In this document: positions 1 to 11,769 of the stretch, piece by piece
How the letters are laid out: each line of letters begins with the position of its first letter
How positions within the stretch are numbered: the first letter of the stretch is position 1
DNA from: Saururus chinensis
Lineage: Eukaryota; Streptophyta; Magnoliopsida; Piperales; Saururaceae
Direction: 5' to 3'
NCBI GenBank assembly: GCA_035235625.1
Contig: CP141148.1
Span: 22,941,057 to 23,005,056, forward strand
DNA length: 64,000 bases
The notes under the pieces: generated by a model
The model's database searches: none
Seen by the model: only the letters and a program-made list of their open reading frames with translations
What the model was told of the DNA's origin: nothing
Position numbers and translations under genes: made by a program

Positions 1-119
1 AAATCCAGGCATCCTCTTGCACCTTGGGCTACATAGAGGACCATTGGGAGCCCATACGGACGTATACTCATAAAACAATACTGGGTAGACAATACAAAAG
101 AAAATGGTCAGTAGTGTAA

Positions 120-360
120 GTATGACAATTTAGTCATACTACCGATAACACGCTTTGAGGCCACATCGTGTTTTTCATGACACTATAGTTATCATAGTGT
201 AATGTCCTCTACACGATATTATACTTAGTCGTGTTACCGATCTACGATAGTTCTACATGTGTATTATATGCCGTATTTTCGATAACACGATCGACTTGAT
301 ACCATGTGAGCGATACAGTGATATATATGTGTCTGTAAACATATTGTGTTATTAGACAGA
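120..360. repeat. ACACGAT/ATCGTGT motif array, left block
   Basis: Short copies of ATCGTGTT or its complement AACACGAT recur every 20-60 bases (for example near 168, 211, 229, 289 and 343). A matching block lies at 1255-1970, on the far side of a transposon-like reading frame. Arrays of a short motif in both orientations are typical of the subterminal regions of plant DNA transposons, where transposase binds. That function is inferred; I see no terminal inverted repeat that would fix the ends. Confidence 0.45.
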
Positions 361-689
361 TGAGAATGGACTTCATCGTGGTATATAAAATCCGATTGTT
401 ACCTAGAGCACTAAGGAAGCCCCAATGAGAATTCCGGCCATGGTGGAACGCTCATCCTGTCATCTTATGATGTTCCTATGGGTTGCTTATATGCCTCTCA
501 TCAACATATCATGTATAGTGCCAGCCCAATTGTAGCTCCCCACGATCGATAGGTCATCTATGTAATCACATAGAGATTGGGATATGGCTTTGTTCCTCTG
601 TGTGAATAACACGAGGACACCCATGTGCATGATAGCCAACCGTGGTAAGTCCTCGTCTAAAACAGTTCATGTTTCGGCATCCACTTCTT

Positions 690-1127
690 TCAACATTTCT
701 TCAAGTCATGTCTTCTCCGGCCGCTTCCCTTGGAAGAACTTCTTGTAGAATTATCCATTGCCTTGGGCAGCCTTCCCCTTGCTACTTTCCAATTTACACA
801 GGTTCTCTTTTCCAACAATCCCATGATCATTGCCACTTCATCCATAGTAAGGGGTAGTCTTTTGTCCCTTATGTTGAAGACCTCCTGTGAGTCGTCCCAA
901 CACTCACAAATGAGAACATCCAAGAGTGGCCTAGAGATGATGATGGGCTTGCAATCATATACTGGGTAGAACCCAGTCTCCACCAAGATGCCCTTGCATC
1001 CCGGACGTGAATCTACAATGTCTTTTGATAGACAAAGTTCAGTGGAGAAACTATTCGTTCCCAGACCCGGTCTTCTCCTATAGATTCTCTTCTTCTTCTC
1101 TTTTGCTGCCTTCACTGACTCCGCCAT
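690..1127 (-). pseudogene. Plant-mobile-domain-like transposon protein, N-terminal fragment
   Basis: A 145-residue frame on the minus strand starts MAESVKAAKEKKKRIYRRRP, a lysine/arginine-rich head. It continues into a region ending RLPLTMDEVAMIMGL at about residues 90-104. The pattern of a basic head, a tryptophan-containing helix and a 'LT.DEVA.I.GL' motif resembles the plant mobile domain and related N-terminal domains of MULE/Ulp1-type plant transposon proteins. Full-length relatives run to several hundred residues; here the frame degenerates into serine/arginine-rich readthrough after about residue 110, so it is truncated or frameshifted. ACACGAT motif arrays on both sides support a transposon rather than a host gene. 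The assignment rests on short motifs only. Confidence 0.45.
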
Positions 1128-1254
1128 TTGCTGTAATACTCTAACTTTATGTCTGTAAAATTGGATAAATATATGTATATCAACAATGGGTTGTGACCAT
1201 AATCAATAGTCGCGTCAATTCACATTATCTAACGAACTTCTATTTATATGATAA

Positions 1255-1970
1255 TTATATATATTGTGTTATCGAACATACGATAAGAGAAACACTCATA
1301 CACGATATCATAACGGTTGCATATCGTGTTGCCAGCGTCTTATCGAACACACGATATATGACTTATCAACTTTCCAAAAATACGATAATTTGCTTCGACT
1401 GCCTATGTCGTGTGCTCTCATATACACCAAACCAAAAATCGTGCATACAAATATCCAATGTAGATTTTGGTAAAGGCCTTACCACGAAACCGCCAAAGAT
1501 TTTCTCCAAGCCGGATTAACCCCTTGTTTAGCCGCTACTTTTCTACAAAGTTTACTCCTTTACTGGGATCGCGTCAAACGGAACCTCTCGCTACATGTCC
1601 GAAACTAGCTTTGGGGCGTACAGTTTCAAAATCAACCTGCAAAACAAGATGAAATAGAGCTAACACCGGAGTGTTTTTCAAAAACTCGTTTCGAAATAAA
1701 AAAACCCTAATATTCAATGTCTAATCTAATAGGTCGCAAAATCTCCTCTCACGCCATGTGAACGCTGCTCAATCAGAGGACTTTTCAATCAGAAAGGACT
1801 TTTTAATTAGAATGGACTTTTCAATTGGAACAGACTTTTCAATTGCAGGAATCACCAGCATCTGAATTCGTTTGCCAGTGAATGCGACTTTGTGAGGGTT
1901 TTACACGATATAAAACCTTATCTCCGATCAAGGGTATTTTTGTCTAAAATTTATATTATATCGTGTTATT
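1255..1970. repeat. ACACGAT/ATCGTGT motif array, right block
   Basis: A second cluster of the motif seen at 120-360, with copies near 1263, 1298, 1322, 1350, 1408, 1900 and 1955, some extended to ACACGATATA. Together the two blocks bracket the frame at 690-1127, as expected for the two subterminal regions of one element. Between about 1500 and 1890 I see no other recognisable content. Confidence 0.4.
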
Positions 1971-2967
1971 CCATGTTTGATGGTATTTATGTTTAGAATC
2001 AAGGGAATATGAAAATTTTCAATCTTCAGCCAAGCAATATGGAAAAAACTCAAGTTAATATGCATTGGGTCTCATATTGAAAAATATGCTGATGACAATA
2101 TGATTTGACGACACACATCAAATGAGGGGGTAAGTGGGTGATTAAACCCCCTTACCCTTTTTAGTAATCGCACAACTCCTTTTGAATCTGGCACATTCTC
2201 CTCAACATTTGATGGGTGCATACGAGATATACTCATTCTTTTCCATATTAATGAGGAACAGAGGGAGTATTTAAGTAAGTTTTAGATGAATTTTCCACAA
2301 CCATTGTTTAGCTCTTTGGTTCATAAGTTTAAGAATGGGTCTTAGATGCACCACAATAACTCCAATAGCTTGTTTTACTCATAAATTTATAAAGAGGTTT
2401 ATAGAGCTATTAGGGTAGTGAGGAGATTATGAGGGTGCATATAGAATCATTTTAAGTTTAATTCCATGAGCTGCATGTCCTGTAATAAAGTGAATTTTAC
2501 GTCTGAGAATGAATAGAACAAGACAAATATGTCTTGCAACTTGTAAAAGATGTCATGTAGGTTCCTTAACTGATATGGGTCTCCATCAGAACAAGCATCC
2601 ATTCAGTCTGTCGTACAAAAAGAATCTAAACATCATGCCTTGGCACTCTACTTATAGGCTCCAGGCTATTGAATTCCTTTTGTTTCCTCCACTGGTCTGA
2701 TGAAAAGATCGACAAGAGTGGTAGAGATTTTGGTCTTGCCTCCCACATGGGTCCGAACTCACGAGTCACGACCTACTGATCAAAAGATCCGACGGGCAAA
2801 AGTAAAGAGCCAGGGATAAGCGATGGACGGTGCACACTTGGCTATAGTAATCAGTACGATATGTAGTTATTTTGCTCAAAGTTTGTAATACGGATTATAA
2901 ATTTCTTACTTAATCAGTAGCCATTGATGAAAAGCACATGGATGATGTGACTCACAGAGTGGAACCA

Positions 2968-3049
2968 TCGTGCTAGTGGCACTTAAATCTTTATCTTCCA
3001 TGATTCATTCGTGCTAGTGGCACTTAAATCTTTATCTTCCATGATTCAT
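2968..3049. repeat. Perfect 41 bp tandem duplication
   Basis: The 41 bases starting TCGTGCTAGTGGCACTTAAA at 2968 are repeated immediately at 3009 without a mismatch I can see. The identity points to a recent slippage or unequal exchange. Confidence 0.85.
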
Positions 3050-3305
3050 TTTAGTGGAAGCAGAGAAAAAACAAGTGACCCAAATCAACGAAGAATCCAA
3101 GTAGTAAGCATTTTCCGTGGACCTAAAAGCTTTTCTTGTTCTAGTGGCATGTATGAAACTTTTGGTTGAACCACTATGTTGATCTTGATTATCATACATA
3201 TGACCTATTTTTTCATGGAAATAATACATATGACCTTGAACAAAGGTGACAACCTTCTTGTATACAAACACCACTGATGTTACAAGGAAAATGACACTTC
3301 TGCTT

Positions 3306-3436
3306 CACTTTCTCTACACTAAAAGCCTACTCCACCTCTGAATGGACCGAGAAAAGTAAATATCTATATTGTGAGGTATGACTCACCTTCTCTATCTACT
3401 AAGAGGTTGGACTAGACTTTTGGTGTAGAGAAAGTG
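3306..3436. repeat. Foldback with 34/35 bp arms
   Basis: The arm at 3306-3339 (CACTTTCTCTACACTAAAAG...) is complementary to 3402-3436 with three mismatches and one single-base gap, around a 62-base loop. It could be a small foldback element remnant or a transcribed hairpin. No target duplication was recognised. Confidence 0.7.
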
Positions 3437-4546
3437 GAGTAGGAATATAAGCTTCCTACTTACAATATCCTTTTGCATCGTTACACCTTGATAGTCATCT
3501 GCCAACTCTTCATCCTAGTTTCATAATTGGAAAATACCTAACTTCTATGAGTACTTAGGGTTAAATAGAGGCCTAGCCCTACTTTCTCCTAGAAACTACT
3601 ATGATTTTTTTATTTGTAAATAATTTAGAGGGGAGAGAGTACAATTTATCAAAATAAGGATAAAATTACAAATGTCACCTCTTATTGAGAAATAAAAGTG
3701 AGGTTAGGCTGATATAAGAAATATAAGAAAGTGAATGTTTGGTCGGACATTTGGATAGCAGGATGAATGATTGTCCATATAGAAATTGACTCCAAAAACT
3801 TTGTTTGTGAACATTCAACTCAAGGTAACTCTTAGCCTTCATACAAGCATTTGTGGAAACATGAAAACTGATTTTTAAATTAAATTTGAGTCGCAGTACT
3901 ATATAGATTATCTTTCCAAGTTTGAACTCCTTGGCGGGTTTTTGGTGCCCCTAGGTATAAATAGATGAATTATAACCTTAGGATGTATACTTCTAATGTT
4001 TCTAGACAACTGGGATAGGAAGAGAGGCTTCGTTGAGAGAGGTAAGTTGTAACACCCTAAATTTTCTCAATTAAATATTCTCAAAATAAAAATTCTAATT
4101 TTTTTTACCATTAACAGCACACAAATGCATTGGTAAAACCCAATAGTTAGTTATGATAAGAACATAGTTAGTTACACAATTATGAGACTTAAGAAGAAGT
4201 TATACCCTTAAAAAGGCAAAAAATTACAAGATTGTGGATACTCCGGAGGTCAAGAGAGTCCAATAAGGAGTCAAGAGCCTTTGGCTGAGAGACATGAATA
4301 TAAATACCGTCAAAAGACATTGATGTGTTAGAGAAGGGAAAAGCGTGGAAAACTGAAGAGAAATTCACATGTAAACCACACTTTAGAGGTTGGATGGAGC
4401 AATTTCAACACTATAAGTTTTGTGATGATTAGATGCTTATACCACTGAATTAGAGCATGTTAAGCTTTTTCAAAGTGAAATGGTCTATCTAGATGATGTA
4501 AATAAATCTATTGTGCTAGATAATCTGCTGGTAACTGCTGCTCCTT

Positions 4547-4766
4547 CTAATTTGTTCCCTCATGTCCCATGGAGTGAGATATCATGCGGCGAACAACTAC
4601 AACATCAATTAGTCCCATCCCAAACATAATAGGCTCTCCACGTGGGATCCTGAGATGAATTGCGGTGAAAAACCTACATAAAATGTAAGGATATGGCAGC
4701 ATATCATGCATATGACCATGCAAAAAGGTCATAATCCTACCAAAATTAATAGAAGGTATGTCTAAG
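4547..4766 (-). pseudogene. ORF2 of the copia-like family, C-terminal half (older antisense copy)
   Basis: Read on the minus strand this gives LDIPSINFGRIMTFLHGHMH and continues through PYPYILCRFF to RRMISHSMGHEGTN. It aligns residue by residue with the plus-strand frame at 32388-32765 (KLDLPSIIFRWIMTFLHGHM...). It begins abruptly at 4766, where the LTR at 4767 starts. The missing N-terminal half lies 18.4 kb away at 23207-23795, in the same antisense orientation. The two halves therefore look like one reading frame split by the element between them. The protein resembles plant transposon proteins of unknown function (possibly Pfam PF20167); that assignment is tentative. Confidence 0.7.
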
Positions 4767-5960
4767 TTAAAGAACATTTGTATCATATGTTATGTAATTG
4801 GCTAGTTTTGCTGATCAAAACTATGTTAAAACTTCACATATGTAATTAGTCTTAGGAATTTGGTTAGACTTAGTTGTAGTCGAGTCAGGTTTAGAATTGA
4901 TGGACTTGAAAAATAGGAATATACATGTTCTTATTGATCAAGACTGAAGACTAAAAAATGTTGATAGAAAAAGAGGTTAATTAAGCACATATTCTCATAC
5001 AAAAGTCACTTGAAAATTTTCAGAAGTGATTTTAGAAGTTGCAGACCGATTTAGGGTAAAACTGTAAATGAACACTGTCATTGATCGATTGTTGGACATT
5101 ACATAGCACAAATCAATCGATTGCCTATTGAATAAGCCCTTTGTAAAATGAAGCCGAGAGTATCATGCCCTAAAGAAACTACAATCAGTCAATCGCTAGT
5201 AGTTTAATTGCCTTAAAATAAGCCTTTCTAGAAGAGATTTCATTCCTGGTTGAAGTTAATGACTTAAACCAACTTGGAGACCTATACAAAGGCTAAGGTA
5301 TGAAAAATTTTAAGAGAGGAAAACTTAGAAAATATTAGAGAAGAAAAGAGAAGTCCATCATTGTTTTCATAGAGAGTTCACCTAAAGCTTGAAGAAATTA
5401 TTCATGGTGATGCATAACTGAATTGAGAAGATTTTCACACATCAAATACAAGAGGAGTGTTAGCGAATTCTTCAAAGGGAGTTTAAGAATCTCAAAGGTC
5501 AATCAACAAACAAAGAAGGAATCATTGATTGAGTTGCTAGAAGAAGAAGACAAAGAACAAAACATAAAGAGAGAAAGCTTCAACGATTCAAAGAGGAAGA
5601 ATTGAAGGCCAACAATAACAAAGAAGATTAAACAAAGTTGTTTGTGTCAATTCTAGAGGTTGGTTTGTCATTTTTGTGTCATGTAAGTTCTATATCTTAC
5701 TAGTGTATTGATTTGGCCTTGTGAGGCTGCCGTGATTTTTAACCAGAGTTAGGTTCTCCACGTTAAATCTATGTGTGATTATTGTGGTGTGCATGTTTGG
5801 TTTGAAAGATAAATTGGTCATGAATGGCGATTAGACATTAGAGTCTGTTTATTCCGCTTCAAAATAAACTCTTGCGCAAAGAGGCTAGAACTCTTAATTC
5901 TTACGTTTGAAAGTATTAGTTTTATGAGCAATTTAGTGATCCACTATCGTCATCTAGTTT
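4767..5960 (+). mobile_element. 5' LTR of copia-like element A, 3' end deleted
   Basis: Matches the LTRs at 21958-23206, 33501-34465, 56633-57893 (minus) and 26614-27935 (minus): it starts TTAAAGAACATTTG (TGAAAGAACATATG in the better copy) and shares long blocks such as the one around ACTATGTTAAAACTTCACAT. The LTR end and primer-binding site seen in the 34465 copy (CTCTCA then AGTGATAGCTGAG) are missing here. The sequence jumps from CATCTAGTT at about 5959 to unrelated bases, so this copy could not prime reverse transcription normally. Between its end and the gag start at 6227 is untranslated leader. Confidence 0.75.
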
Positions 5961-6226
5961 TAGGAGCAAGTGCTATCAATCTGATTTTGCATGCTAGTGT
6001 GTGTAAAGTTTGCTTAATCTTCCTAGATTTTGGTTTCTAGTGTTATATATCTTGTGTTAGGGTTTGATCTCTTCATTGTGCTTGGCTTACTTTTTTTTTC
6101 TTTTCAAATTACTTGTTAAACTTGCGGATTTGTGTGCTTAATTTGTTAGTTTTCTTACTCTTATATTTCACCTTGCTTTTAGAACTCAAATTTATTCTCT
6201 TTGGTGTGTTAGTTTGTTTGATCTTA

Positions 6227-7557
6227 ATGGATGTGTCAAATAATTAAATAGATGAACATAGAGACTTGGGTAATCCCATGAATGATTCACCATTGTCCGA
6301 TGGTCAAAACTTCTCTTATTGGACGAATAGGATGAGAGCTTTTATTCAAGTGCTTGATGGGAATGCTTAGAAAGCAGTGATTAAAGGTTGGAAATCTCCT
6401 ATGACCAAAGAAAAAGATGAAAATACTATCTTAAAAGAGGAGGGTGAATGGGATGAAAATGGAATAAAACTTGCAAATCAAAATAGTAAGGCCATTAGTG
6501 CATTATTCAATGCCGTAAGAAAGTCATTACATAGGTTAATGTGAAATTTCACATTCGCTAAGGATGCATGAGAAAAACTTGTGAAGTAAAATGAGCGAAT
6601 TGAGGCCGTTAAAGTGTCTAGGTTACATATGCTTACAATTGAATTCAAAAACATGAGAATGGGTAAAGATGAAACGATTTCTAGGTATTATGCTAAGATA
6701 TTGGACATAACACTTGTGTTCAATTAAGGGATCTCATTCATGACTACCTTGTTGTGAGGAAATTGGTAAGATCCTTGTCTTCTATGTTTAAAATTAAGGT
6801 AGAAGCAATTTATAAATCTAAAAAGATAGGCACCTTAGATATTGAGGAGCTTGTAAGGAACCTTAGAACCTTTGAGATGCAAGAGGAGTCTTATAAAAAT
6901 AAGAAAGAATTGTTTGAGAAATCTAAGGGAAAACAAATTAGCCTTAAAATATCTAAGAGATCTTCCAAAAAGAATGTAGCTTTGAACACCTTAGGAGAAT
7001 CTAAAGAATTTGAGGATGATAAAGAATTAATGCTCTTGTTAGCCAAAAACTTCAAGAAATTTATGAAATCTCATAACTTTAGGTTCGGGAAAAAGGGTCA
7101 AAATTCAACGAAGAGATAAGTGGAAAGATAGAAGAGAGGCAAAATAAACAAGACAAGAAGAACATAAAGTCCTTTGAATGTGGCAAGTTAGCTTATTTTG
7201 TGGCTGACTATCCTAAAAATAATTCTAATGATTCTTCTCATGATAAGCATCGAAAATCAAAGCGGTTTGATAACAACAAAAATGGAAAGATGCTTCAAGT
7301 AACTAACTCTTATGAGAGTTTTGATGAAGATGAGATGTGTAACTATACTGTTTTCCATACAAGTGTTAAGGAAGATGGTTCTAGTGAAGAGTTTCATGAG
7401 TCCACTTCTCTTGAAGAGAACTCAGAGCCTTGAGGTTGATTCTGATGAGTACAATGGGCTCCTCCAACAATTTTTACTCTTGACTAGAAAAACTAAATAC
7501 CTTGAGAGAAAGTTAAAAAAAAAGATGATGAGTTAGTCTTATCTACTCAAAAGGTAA
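6227..7557 (+). pseudogene. Ty1-copia-type gag of element A, first part
   Basis: Gag forms the particle that packages retrotransposon RNA. The decayed frame begins at ATG 6227 and meets a stop seven codons in. It includes DGQNFSYWTNRMRAFIQVLD near 6300-6360, the hallmark of the copia gag polypeptide domain (UBN2 type). Its most intact stretch is 6754-7119. A degenerate zinc knuckle (FECGKLAYFVADY, about 7175-7208) has lost the first and last cysteines and the histidine. Several in-frame stops make it non-functional. The frame is cut at 7557 by an LTR element and continues at 15008-15075 and again at 18269-18596. The parallel copy at 34765 confirms the original order. Confidence 0.85.
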
Positions 7558-8224
7558 TGTAGCACCCCGTGTTCCAATTATACTTAACCTCAAAAGGGTC
7601 AGGGGTAATTATATAATTTTAGTTAAATTTTAAGGGGCTTTAGGTGATAAAACTCCCGTGTCTGGATAGAGCTCGAAGTAACGAGCGTGATGAATCGAAG
7701 AACACGCGAATCAGAGGTCGGGAACGAAAGTTACGACCTCGGGAAACATGCCATATGGGCGGGACCCACTTTCAAAGTTTGAGATAAGATACCCATGTTC
7801 AGTCTAGTTTCGAAGGTCTCATCGATATGAGTCCATCGGTACTAAGAACGTGTGATTCCGACTTCGGGATAAAAAGTTATCGCGTTTTGAAGTTGGAATT
7901 GTATTTGAAGGAAATAATAATAAAATAATCAGAAAAAGATGGAATAGCTGACGTCATCAGAGCCGAGCCGCGCCAGAACTGAGCCGCGCCCGTCGGAGCC
8001 GAGCCGTCGTGCATTCGGGACGCTCGATTGCGGCCGTCCGCGCGACGCGGGTCCTGTGCGATCGCGCTGTGGACCGCGTGCGCCGCGCACAGCGCGTTGA
8101 CGCGCGCATCGTGCACGCGTCAGGTGGCACCGACCACATTTGTGGTCCATTTGCAATGCGCCATGTGGCGCAAGTTTTCGCGTGCATACCTGGCTTTCTT
8201 CCGTCCGCTCGCACGCCAATCTCC

Positions 8225-8232
8225 TATAAATA
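8225..8232 (+). promoter_or_regulatory. LTR TATA box
   Basis: TATAAATA preceded by GCCAATCTCC and conserved in both LTRs (second copy at 13713-13720). The CCAAT-like and TATA spacing and the position in mid-LTR fit the U3 promoter of an LTR retrotransposon, with transcription expected about 30 bases downstream. Confidence 0.7.
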
Positions 8233-8369
8233 GCTCATTCCGTTCAGTTTTCTAGAGAACTTTCTGGAGTCATTCGGTATCCGTTTCCTTCCGTTCAAAA
8301 AGCGTTCTTAGCTAAATTGAGGGTGTTCTACGCAATGGAAGCATCAATTCTTTGAGTTAGCAACTCTAT

Positions 8370-8647
8370 AAAGGGAAAACGTCCCGGGGTAAGGGGAGGT
8401 TTTGTTTGCCGCCTACGGGCGCAGAAAGGGAAAAGTGTCTCCAGCTAAGGGGAGGTTCTGTCCGCCGCCTACGGGCGCGGAAAGGGAAAAGTGTCTCCTG
8501 GTAAGGGGAGGTTCTGTCCGCCGCCTTCGGGCGTAGGAAGGGTAAAGTGTTTCGAAGCTAGAGGAGGTTCTGTCCGCCGCCTTCGGGCGTAGGAAGGGTA
8601 AAGTGTTCCGAAGCTAGAGGAGGTTATGTCTGCCGTCTCCGGATCAG
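8370..8647 (+). repeat. Five tandem 56 bp units in the 5' LTR
   Basis: Each unit starts AAAGGG or GAAGGG, contains GGGGAGGTTCTGTCCGCC (variably mutated) and ends in an ACGGGCG-like block. It lies about 145 bases after the TATA box, so in the predicted transcript. The 3' LTR holds six units. Confidence 0.9.
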
Positions 8648-9460
8648 AAAGGGAGGATGCTCTGAGGAAACAAGCAACTCCGAACATCGCCACTTTCGGA
8701 ACTGCAGGGGTGTACGCTTTTCTGACTTTATAATTTAATTTGATTTATGTGTATGCATATCTTAATTAGTAATATACTAATTAAGATATATAATTTGCTA
8801 AGTTCTGATATATGCTTAAATGTTCCTATTTGATCTACTTTGTTATATTTTGTTGTGATCTGAATTACTCGGAAATGCTTCATTGTGCTTTAACATACTC
8901 CAATCTGATAGGATCTGATATGATCCAACATACTCTGTAGTGTGTTCTGCTCCGCTCTATGATAGAGTGGGATATGTGTTTGTGTCTGCTCACCTATGTG
9001 AGATGTGTATTCCACTGATTTACTGGTTTTCGTTCAACTCCGATGTTTTATGAGATTTCCGTCTGATTCCGAATGATTATTCGGATATAAGGATATACGT
9101 ATTTTAATGTATATGATTTTGTAATGCCTAATGCATGTATTAGCCGTTAGGCAGAACTACGTCCGGATCCGATCGTATTGGAATAACGTCAGAGATGGTA
9201 TCCAATATGTACGTAGGCAACCAACGATAAATAACGTTGGTCCGATCCAAATTAGTTATAAAATTAGGTTTGTTCTGATCTACGCACAACGAAACATTAT
9301 AGTTTCGTAGCATGTAGGAGTATGTTTTGACTCTCGCACACAGAGTCTGCAACTCTTGGTCCGTCGATTTTAATTTTTCCGCTGATTTTATGAACTCCAA
9401 TTCTGTCTTCCGAGCCAACCCCCAGTCCGGGTCGGGTTGTGCGGGTCGGGGTGCTATAAA

Positions 9461-9472
9461 TGGTATCGGAGC
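9461..9472 (+). promoter_or_regulatory. Primer-binding site
   Basis: TGGTATCGGAGC, two bases after the 5' LTR. It differs by one base from TGGTATCAGAGC, the complement of the initiator methionine tRNA 3' end used by many plant LTR retrotransposons. Confidence 0.85.
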
Positions 9473-10929
9473 ATTACTCTGTCTGCGAGAGAAAAATATT
9501 TTAAAATATATTTTGAGTTGTTTCAAGTTCCAATTTTTAAATTGGAATTTCTTTGTAACGAATGTATTATCGGATTTAATATAAAGTTCGATTGTGATTT
9601 TTGCCGTTTTGCACATATGTCATCGACTTTATGACGAACCGTTATGTTGAATGTAGTGTTCTGCATTTATGATATCGGAATTTAAATAACCTCTGATTAT
9701 GTTTTTACCGTTCCACATGTCTTATATAAAAAAAAAAAAAAAATTCCTCTTGCGAATCTTTCATTCTTGATATGTGATATCGGGTTTGAGAATTCCGATT
9801 TTTAAATTTCCACATGTGTTGTATCGGATCAAGATAAATTCCGAATATGAGTTTTCTCTTCTCCGAGTGTTGTGTTCGATTTAATATGAACTTCAATTTT
9901 TCGTCTTGTCAATTTTGAATCAGAAATAATTTTAAAATTTCTGTCTTGCAAGCTCTACAAGTAATTGATGCTAACATCAGTTTTATGAATTTTGATTTCA
10001 AGTCAAAAAATATTGAATGACTGAATTTGTTATATAAAGATTTGATACGACAACCCAATTTATAAATTGGTAATCGTAAATATAAATTGCTTTGAAAATT
10101 TTACTACTAATAAATTGTATCGGGGTTTTGATTAGTAATTTTGTTTTACTAATGTGTCATTGAAATTACTCTTAGCTTTAAAATTTATAAATTCTGATTT
10201 AATTAATTATAAGTAATTTAGAATTTTTGTTCTACTTATGTAGTATTGGATTGCTATTATGCAATTCGTATTTGAATGGTTATTATTTAAAATTTCTGTT
10301 CTGAATCTCATTTTGATACGATTTTCGATTTTTGATACGAATTAAATTACATTTCTATTCCTATGATATTGGATTTCGAATTTCTGTTGTACTTGTGTTG
10401 TATCGGATTTATATAATCTCCAATTTTATGAATTTTGCATTGGAATTGTGATTATTTAAAATTACTTTTCCAAGTCTCAGTTTACTACAAATTTAAAATT
10501 TTGAATTAGTTTGATATTTTGTTTTAACCTTAGATAGGGGATTTAATACGAATTCCGGGTTTGTACTTTATGTTGGTCTATAGGACATCAACTTTAATAC
10601 AAATTACGATGTAATGAATTCTAAGTTTTAATCGAGAGTGGTTTGACCATTTTGTTCTGAATCAATTATATCGAATTTAATTTAAAATTCTGTTTTATGT
10701 TACATCATATTCTCGATGGACTTCGATTTTATGAAATCCAATTTTTAATTCAATAATGATTTGAAATCTTATTTTGTCAGTATAGTGTCAGATTTGATCT
10801 AAATTTTTATGAATTTCTATTTCAAATTAGTCAGAAATATTTATTTAGAATTCGTTGCGTGATTATTTAGCAACCTCGACTGCAAATAGTCTGTCAAAAT
10901 TATTTTAAACACCGATAGATTTACCAAGG

Positions 10930-11420
10930 AGCAACTGCTACACACCACGGTATGGGACATGAGGTGTTGGTGGACAGCTCTACAGTAAATTCTGCTGATA
11001 TTTTAATACGAGATTTACCTTTGAAATATCTACATGTTGAAAATTATTATTTGACAAACAGTAGACCTACCTCGAAGGAACCACTAAACGCTAGTGGTAT
11101 GGGACATAAATTTTTAGTGGATCACTCTTGGCTAGTTCTGCTGGTGTGTTGAAATTTAATTCAACTGTTTTCAAAGACAGTGGAATTCCCTTAGAGAAAC
11201 TGCTAACCACTCGTGGTATGGGATACGTGGTATTAGTGGTCCACTCTAAGGTGGAGTCTACCAATGGATTTAAGATAGAAATTAAATTCAAATGCTCTGT
11301 GATTTAGAAAAATGATTACCAAGTTGTCTTGATGGATAGTAGAATTACTGCGGAGAAACCATTAAACGCCCGTCGTATGGGACATGGGGGTTAGTGGATA
11401 GCTCCAACGTTGATTCCGCT
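10930..11420 (+). repeat. Four diverged units of about 130 bp (GTATGGGACAT family)
   Basis: Copies centred near 10950, 11095, 11215 and 11375 share a core of the type ACCACTAAACG..(A/C)GTGGTATGGGACAT and a second block TTAGTGGA(C/T)..CTC. The core is partly self-complementary (CCACTAAACGCTAGTGG), so each unit could fold into a short stem in RNA. Confidence 0.7.
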
Positions 11421-11769
11421 CGTACATTGAGATGAATTTCGATTTCAAGTCTGGTTTGATTTAAAATATTTGTTTTGAGTATGATGTGACTCTACAATAT
11501 ACGTTTTGACCTAAATGTGTGGCACATTTATTCTAAGTTTTCTTCTGCCTCCGTAAAAAGAGTGTGTTTGAATTCTAATATATTTTCTTTTGAACGATTT
11601 AGTTTCTGTAAAAAGTCTATTTTCTGTCGTATGTTTTAATTTTTGAATGATTCCGTAAAATGATTATTAATGTTGATTTCTATTCGAACTTCTGAAAGAT
11701 AGTTATCTGGTATAAAGTCCAGAACTATCAAATAGTTATTTGGTATAAAATCCAAAAACTATTGGAGCA

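Larger units (their letters stand above)
1971..4546. other. Intergenic DNA, no gene recognised
   Basis: AT-rich sequence with only short open frames on either strand. It contains the 41 bp duplication at 2968-3049 and the foldback at 3306-3436, listed separately. A stretch starting TGTAACACCC at 4048 looks like the first bases of an LTR, but no matching end was found. Confidence 0.6.
7558..9458 (+). repeat. 5' LTR of the LARD-like element (1901 bp)
   Basis: Highly similar to 12974-15002 throughout. It carries a GC-rich stretch (about 7950-8150), a promoter-like TATAAATA at 8225, five tandem 56 bp units at 8370-8647 and an AT-rich 3' third. Long minus-strand frames here are by-products of the GC-rich sequence and differ between the two LTRs, so I do not call genes. 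Confidence 0.92.

Noticed and set aside
2225-2275. GAGGAACAGAGGGAGTA as a Stowaway right end
   Set aside because: No complementary left end within several hundred bases, so at most a fragment.
3032-3274. 80-residue minus-strand frame with AYYLDSS, possibly a copia protease region
   Set aside because: Only one short motif resembles the protease context and no neighbouring copia motif aligns. It also overlaps the 41 bp duplication.
4048-4120. TGTAACACCC start resembling an LTR
   Set aside because: No matching end, primer site or target duplication was found nearby.
8370-8647. CRISPR-like appearance of regularly spaced repeats
   Set aside because: Units are contiguous 56 bp tandem repeats without unique spacers, inside an LTR in plant DNA.
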